A stretch of DNA of 43,098 nucleotides. Origin: Phycisphaerae bacterium. Its GTDB lineage: Bacteria; Planctomycetota; Phycisphaerae; Sedimentisphaerales; Anaerobacaceae. Below the pieces are notes generated by a model. The model was not told where the DNA came from, searched no databases, and saw only the letters and a list, made by a program, of their open reading frames with translations. Of the stretch, positions 40,675-43,098 are shown piece after piece (the first letter of the stretch is position 1; every line of letters begins with the position of its first letter). The position numbers and the translations under genes were made by a program. The DNA lies in NCBI GenBank assembly GCA_026386805.1, contig JAPLMX010000222.1, forward strand, positions 1-43,098, read 5' to 3'.

Positions 40675-41925
40675 TCAGTTGGCCTTGCGACCGAAGCAGA
40701 ACAGGTGCTGGAAGCCTCGCAGAAAGACTTGGCCGTCGCTGATGGCGGGCGAGGCATAACAGGACTCGCCCAGCTCGTACTTGGCTACACGCTCGAGCTT
40801 GACGCCGGGCTTGATCACGTTGATCTGGCCGTCGTCGTTGATGAAAAAGACCAATCCGCCCACCAGAACGGGGGAGGCGTGATGCCGCCCGAGCTTCTCC
40901 TGCCAAAACACCTTGCCGGTGGCGGCCTCATAGCAGAACGCCGCGCCGGCATTGCTGATACTGAGCAGATAATCGCCCGCGACGAGCAGGGAGGGGACAT
41001 AGGGCGCTCCCTTGGTGTCGCGCCAAACGACGTGGGTGTTCGTGACGTTGCCGCTGCCGTCGGGCCGGATCGCCAGCAGGACTTGTTTGGGCCAACTGCT
41101 GCTGATGAACACCAACCCGGCTTTTTCGCTGTATACCGGCGTGGCGACAAACTCTTCGGAGGGACCGTCCACCGTCCAGAGCTGTTGGCCCGTGTCGGGA
41201 TCGAAACTGGTCACGCAACGGTCGCCGCACTGAACCAGTTGAGGGCGGCCGGCCATCGTGCGGATCAGCGGGGCGCTATAACTGATCCCCTGATGGGTGC
41301 GCCCGATGCGCCAGAGCGTCTTCCCATCCGTCCGGCTCAAGGCGACCAGGAAGGAGTCGCCCTTGCCGTCACCGTCCACGATGACCTTGTCCTGGTACAG
41401 CACCGGCTCATTGCTGAATCCCCACTCGCCGGCATGCGTCCCCGGCCGGACCAGCCAAAGTTGTTCCCCATTGGCCAATGAGTGGGCGGCCACGACGATG
41501 TCGTCGCCGACGCGAAAGGCCACGTAGACCCGCTCGCCGTCGGTGGCCGGCGTGCCGGAGGCGTAGCTGTTTTCCTTGTTGAGCTTCTCCAGAGGCCCCT
41601 GCACGACCGTCTTCTGCCAGAGGATCTTGCCGCTGGCTCGGTCGAGGCACAAGAGCACTCGCTCCTTTGTGGCAGGCAGGCCCGTGACGGTGCAGACGCG
41701 GTCGCCCCAAACGATCGCGGAGGCATGTCCTTGGCCGGGGATCTCGGTTCTCCAGAGCGCACCAGCGAGGTCCCAGTTGGCGGGGACGTTCTGCTCGATG
41801 CAGGTGCCGTCGCTGCGCGGGCCGCGCCAGCCAGGCCAGGATTCGGCGTTGGCTGGGGTCGTGAAGCTGCCGAACAGACCGGCGAGCAGAATGGCGAAAA
41901 CGAAATGTTGTCTCATAGGATCCAT
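40675..41925 (-). CDS. Exported PQQ-type beta-propeller protein (second copy)
   Basis: A 416-residue exported protein: signal (FVFAILLAGLFGSFTTPANA), then SWPGWRGPRSDGTCIEQNVP, the opening shared with the copy at 36,749. Blades include LLCLDRASGKILWQKTVVQG, VTSFDPDTGQQLWTVDGP and FCYEAATGKVFWQEKLG. Identity to the first copy is clear at the openings and endings (SPAISDGQVFLRGFQHLFCFG against TPAVANGRMFLRTFSHLISVG). The two are likely paralogs. The function beyond protein scaffolding is unknown. Confidence 0.85.
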   Translation of the reverse strand: MDPMRQHFVFAILLAGLFGSFTTPANAESWPGWRGPRSDGTCIEQNVPANWDLAGALWRTEIPGQGHASAIVWGDRVCTVTGLPATKERVLLCLDRASGKILWQKTVVQGPLEKLNKENSYASGTPATDGERVYVAFRVGDDIVVAAHSLANGEQLWLVRPGTHAGEWGFSNEPVLYQDKVIVDGDGKGDSFLVALSRTDGKTLWRIGRTHQGISYSAPLIRTMAGRPQLVQCGDRCVTSFDPDTGQQLWTVDGPSEEFVATPVYSEKAGLVFISSSWPKQVLLAIRPDGSGNVTNTHVVWRDTKGAPYVPSLLVAGDYLLSISNAGAAFCYEAATGKVFWQEKLGRHHASPVLVGGLVFFINDDGQINVIKPGVKLERVAKYELGESCYASPAISDGQVFLRGFQHLFCFGRKAN

Positions 41926-43098
41926 GGTCTTCAGCCTATATCACCGCCTTTACAGTACAGGGTCAAGTTGTTCAAACCTCTCTTGAATACCGACGGCTTG
42001 CAGAATACCATGTGTGCCTGTGCCGTGCCAACAACGATTGCCGGCGTACAGGCAAATGCTCACAAGGCAGTCCCATCCATGAGCAAGATCAGCTCATCCG
42101 GTTTTTACGTACCTGCAGGTTGAGAGTGCCCCAATTCCTGCCTTCGCAGGAATGACTGTCACCCCTGCGCAGGCAGGGGTTGTCATCCCGGACCCCAATC
42201 CGGGGCACCGCTCACAGGCGTGCTGCCGGGAAATTGGCTTTGTTTTGCACAAGGGCCCCTGGTAGGGCGAGCGTGGGTCCCCAAACGCAATGGATCGTGT
42301 TTGGGAGCCCCGTCCCCGCTCGCCCAATTGGCTTTGTTTGACGCGGCAGCCCCGGACCCAAGCTGGGAGAGACCCAGCGGATGCTTGCTTGCCGAATTGG
42401 CTTTGTTTGTGCCGATGCAGCGTCTGCCTTCTCTCGCCCAATCCCCTGCCTGACAAGCCGTCATCTCTGATCCGCTCCGGGCAGATTGGCTTTGTTTGGC
42501 ACGGCCGGGCCAAGCCTGGCGGCCGGGGGACCCGCCCAATTGGCTTTGTTTGGCACGATGGCCCTTGGTAGGGCGAGCGTCCCCGCTCGCCTTGCGTCCG
42601 CTCTGTTCCCTTGACACTTGCCACTTCAAACCTCAAACTTGAAACTCCGCCGCAAATTGGCTTTGTTTCGCACGAATCCTCGCCGTCCAGGCACGGAGGG
42701 CTTGGTGCGGTCTCGGCTCGATTGAGCTCGTCGCTCGACCCGGAGGCTCTCGACGGGCCGAAGTCCGCCCGCAACGCAGACTGTAATAGCCGCAAGAAAC
42801 CGAAGCATGTAGCATGCGGCATGTAGCCAACCCCTTCAACTAATAGTTCAAAGATTATCATACAGACGTCGGAACGGGCCGTCAAGTGCAATCTTGATGC
42901 GATAGGAGTTATTGTCCCACGATGGGAGTAAAACCCTCGCCTTCCGGCGAAAACTTTAGTTACTGAATTTCGCATAATACAGTGACAAGTCACTCAAAAA
43001 AAAGACCGGGGTGCTCCAAGAACCCGAACAGGAGTTGTCCGTTCTGTTGCACACGCTCCATGCCATCCTCCACCGCTTGCCCCACCTCCCCGAGGTTG
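41926..43098. other. Repeat-rich region without convincing genes
   Basis: Only repeats are recognised. Two palindromes of the CAATTCCTGCCTTCGCAGGA and CCCCTGCGCAGGCAGGGG type lie at 42,132-42,200. Six copies of a 20-bp repeat lie at 42,231-42,674. The last 90 bases are open in both directions (GTG at 43,011 on plus giving VLQEPEQELSVLLHTLHAIL; or a frame ending at 42,994 on minus) and could be the edge of a gene; I cannot say which. Confidence 0.55.
42231..42674 (+). repeat. Six-copy cluster of a 20-bp repeat
   Basis: Consensus AATTGGCTTTGTTTGGCACG. Copies begin near 42,231, 42,325, 42,394, 42,483, 42,537 and 42,654, so spacings are irregular (54 to 117 bases). ATTGGCTTTGTTT is kept in all; the last 6-7 bases vary. 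On the minus strand the three frames give phrases such as CQTKPI, AKQSQF and QNKAN, which I have seen in many short hypothetical proteins annotated in planctomycetes. The intervals between contain pieces of other palindromes. Confidence 0.85.

Noticed and set aside
42231-42674. CRISPR array
   Set aside because: Repeat is only about 20 bases, spacers vary from about 34 to 97 bases, some spacers contain pieces of other genomic repeats, and no cas gene is near.
42094-42993. 299-residue minus-strand ORF
   Set aside because: It is built from the repeated CQTKPI/KQSQF-coding units and palindromes; no start site or protein family supports it.

Overview
The window looks like a chromosomal stretch (probably a metagenome contig) from a Gram-negative planctomycete, most likely a Phycisphaerae relative. 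The grounds are: a prepilin-like protein with an FTLIELLVVIAIIALL leader and an H-x9-D tail, a VPLPGA-type C-terminal sorting signal, two secreted PQQ-type beta-propeller paralogs, large secreted glycoside hydrolases of the GH116 and GH172 (DUF2961) types, an outer-membrane barrel, and many short palindromic repeats between and inside genes. The taxon is an inference; no rRNA or ribosomal protein gene is present to test it.

Layout. 1-3.0 kb: the 3' end of an IS66-type transposase abuts an ABC ATPase that lacks its first beta strands, followed by its membrane partner and a thioredoxin-fold exported protein. 3.0-6.1 kb: creatininase-like protein, a small outer-membrane barrel with an amber codon near its likely start, and a duplicated-domain exported protein. 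6.2-10.0 kb: the housekeeping pair dnaG-rpoD. 10.26-13.88 kb: a 3.6-kb IS1-type transposon with 17-bp perfect inverted repeats and 8-bp target duplications, carrying a DUF433/DUF5615 toxin-antitoxin pair, a tiny lysine-rich ORF and a P63C-domain gene. 14.0-16.2 kb: a HepT-like toxin, a sorted surface protein and hicBA. 16.3-20.1 kb: an exported protein broken by two compensating frameshifts, a prepilin-like protein and a nitroreductase. 20.3-27.3 kb: a leftward three-gene carbohydrate locus (GH172, a helical-barrel-like protein, GH116). 27.5-35.1 kb: a leftward tryptophan operon trpL-trpE-trpG-trpD-trpF-trpB-trpA followed by a thioredoxin-like gene; trpC is missing. 35.9-41.9 kb: lexA, beta-propeller protein, FHA protein, PHP-domain protein and a second beta-propeller protein. 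42-43 kb: repeat-rich, no convincing gene.

Two things stand out. First, the trp operon has a complete, textbook attenuator: a sigma70 promoter, a 19-residue leader peptide with tandem Trp codons, three alternative hairpins and a T-tract, with an almost leaderless start. Second, the window is full of several unrelated families of short palindromic repeats that insert into each other (nested up to four deep) and into genes without closing the frame: inside trpA, inside the signal peptide of the GH172 protein, ahead of the signal peptide of the next gene, and at the C-termini of trpB and another gene. This resembles the behaviour of Rickettsia palindromic elements, but in an unrelated lineage and with several families at once. 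A further cluster of six 20-bp repeats at 42.2-42.7 kb has no evident explanation.
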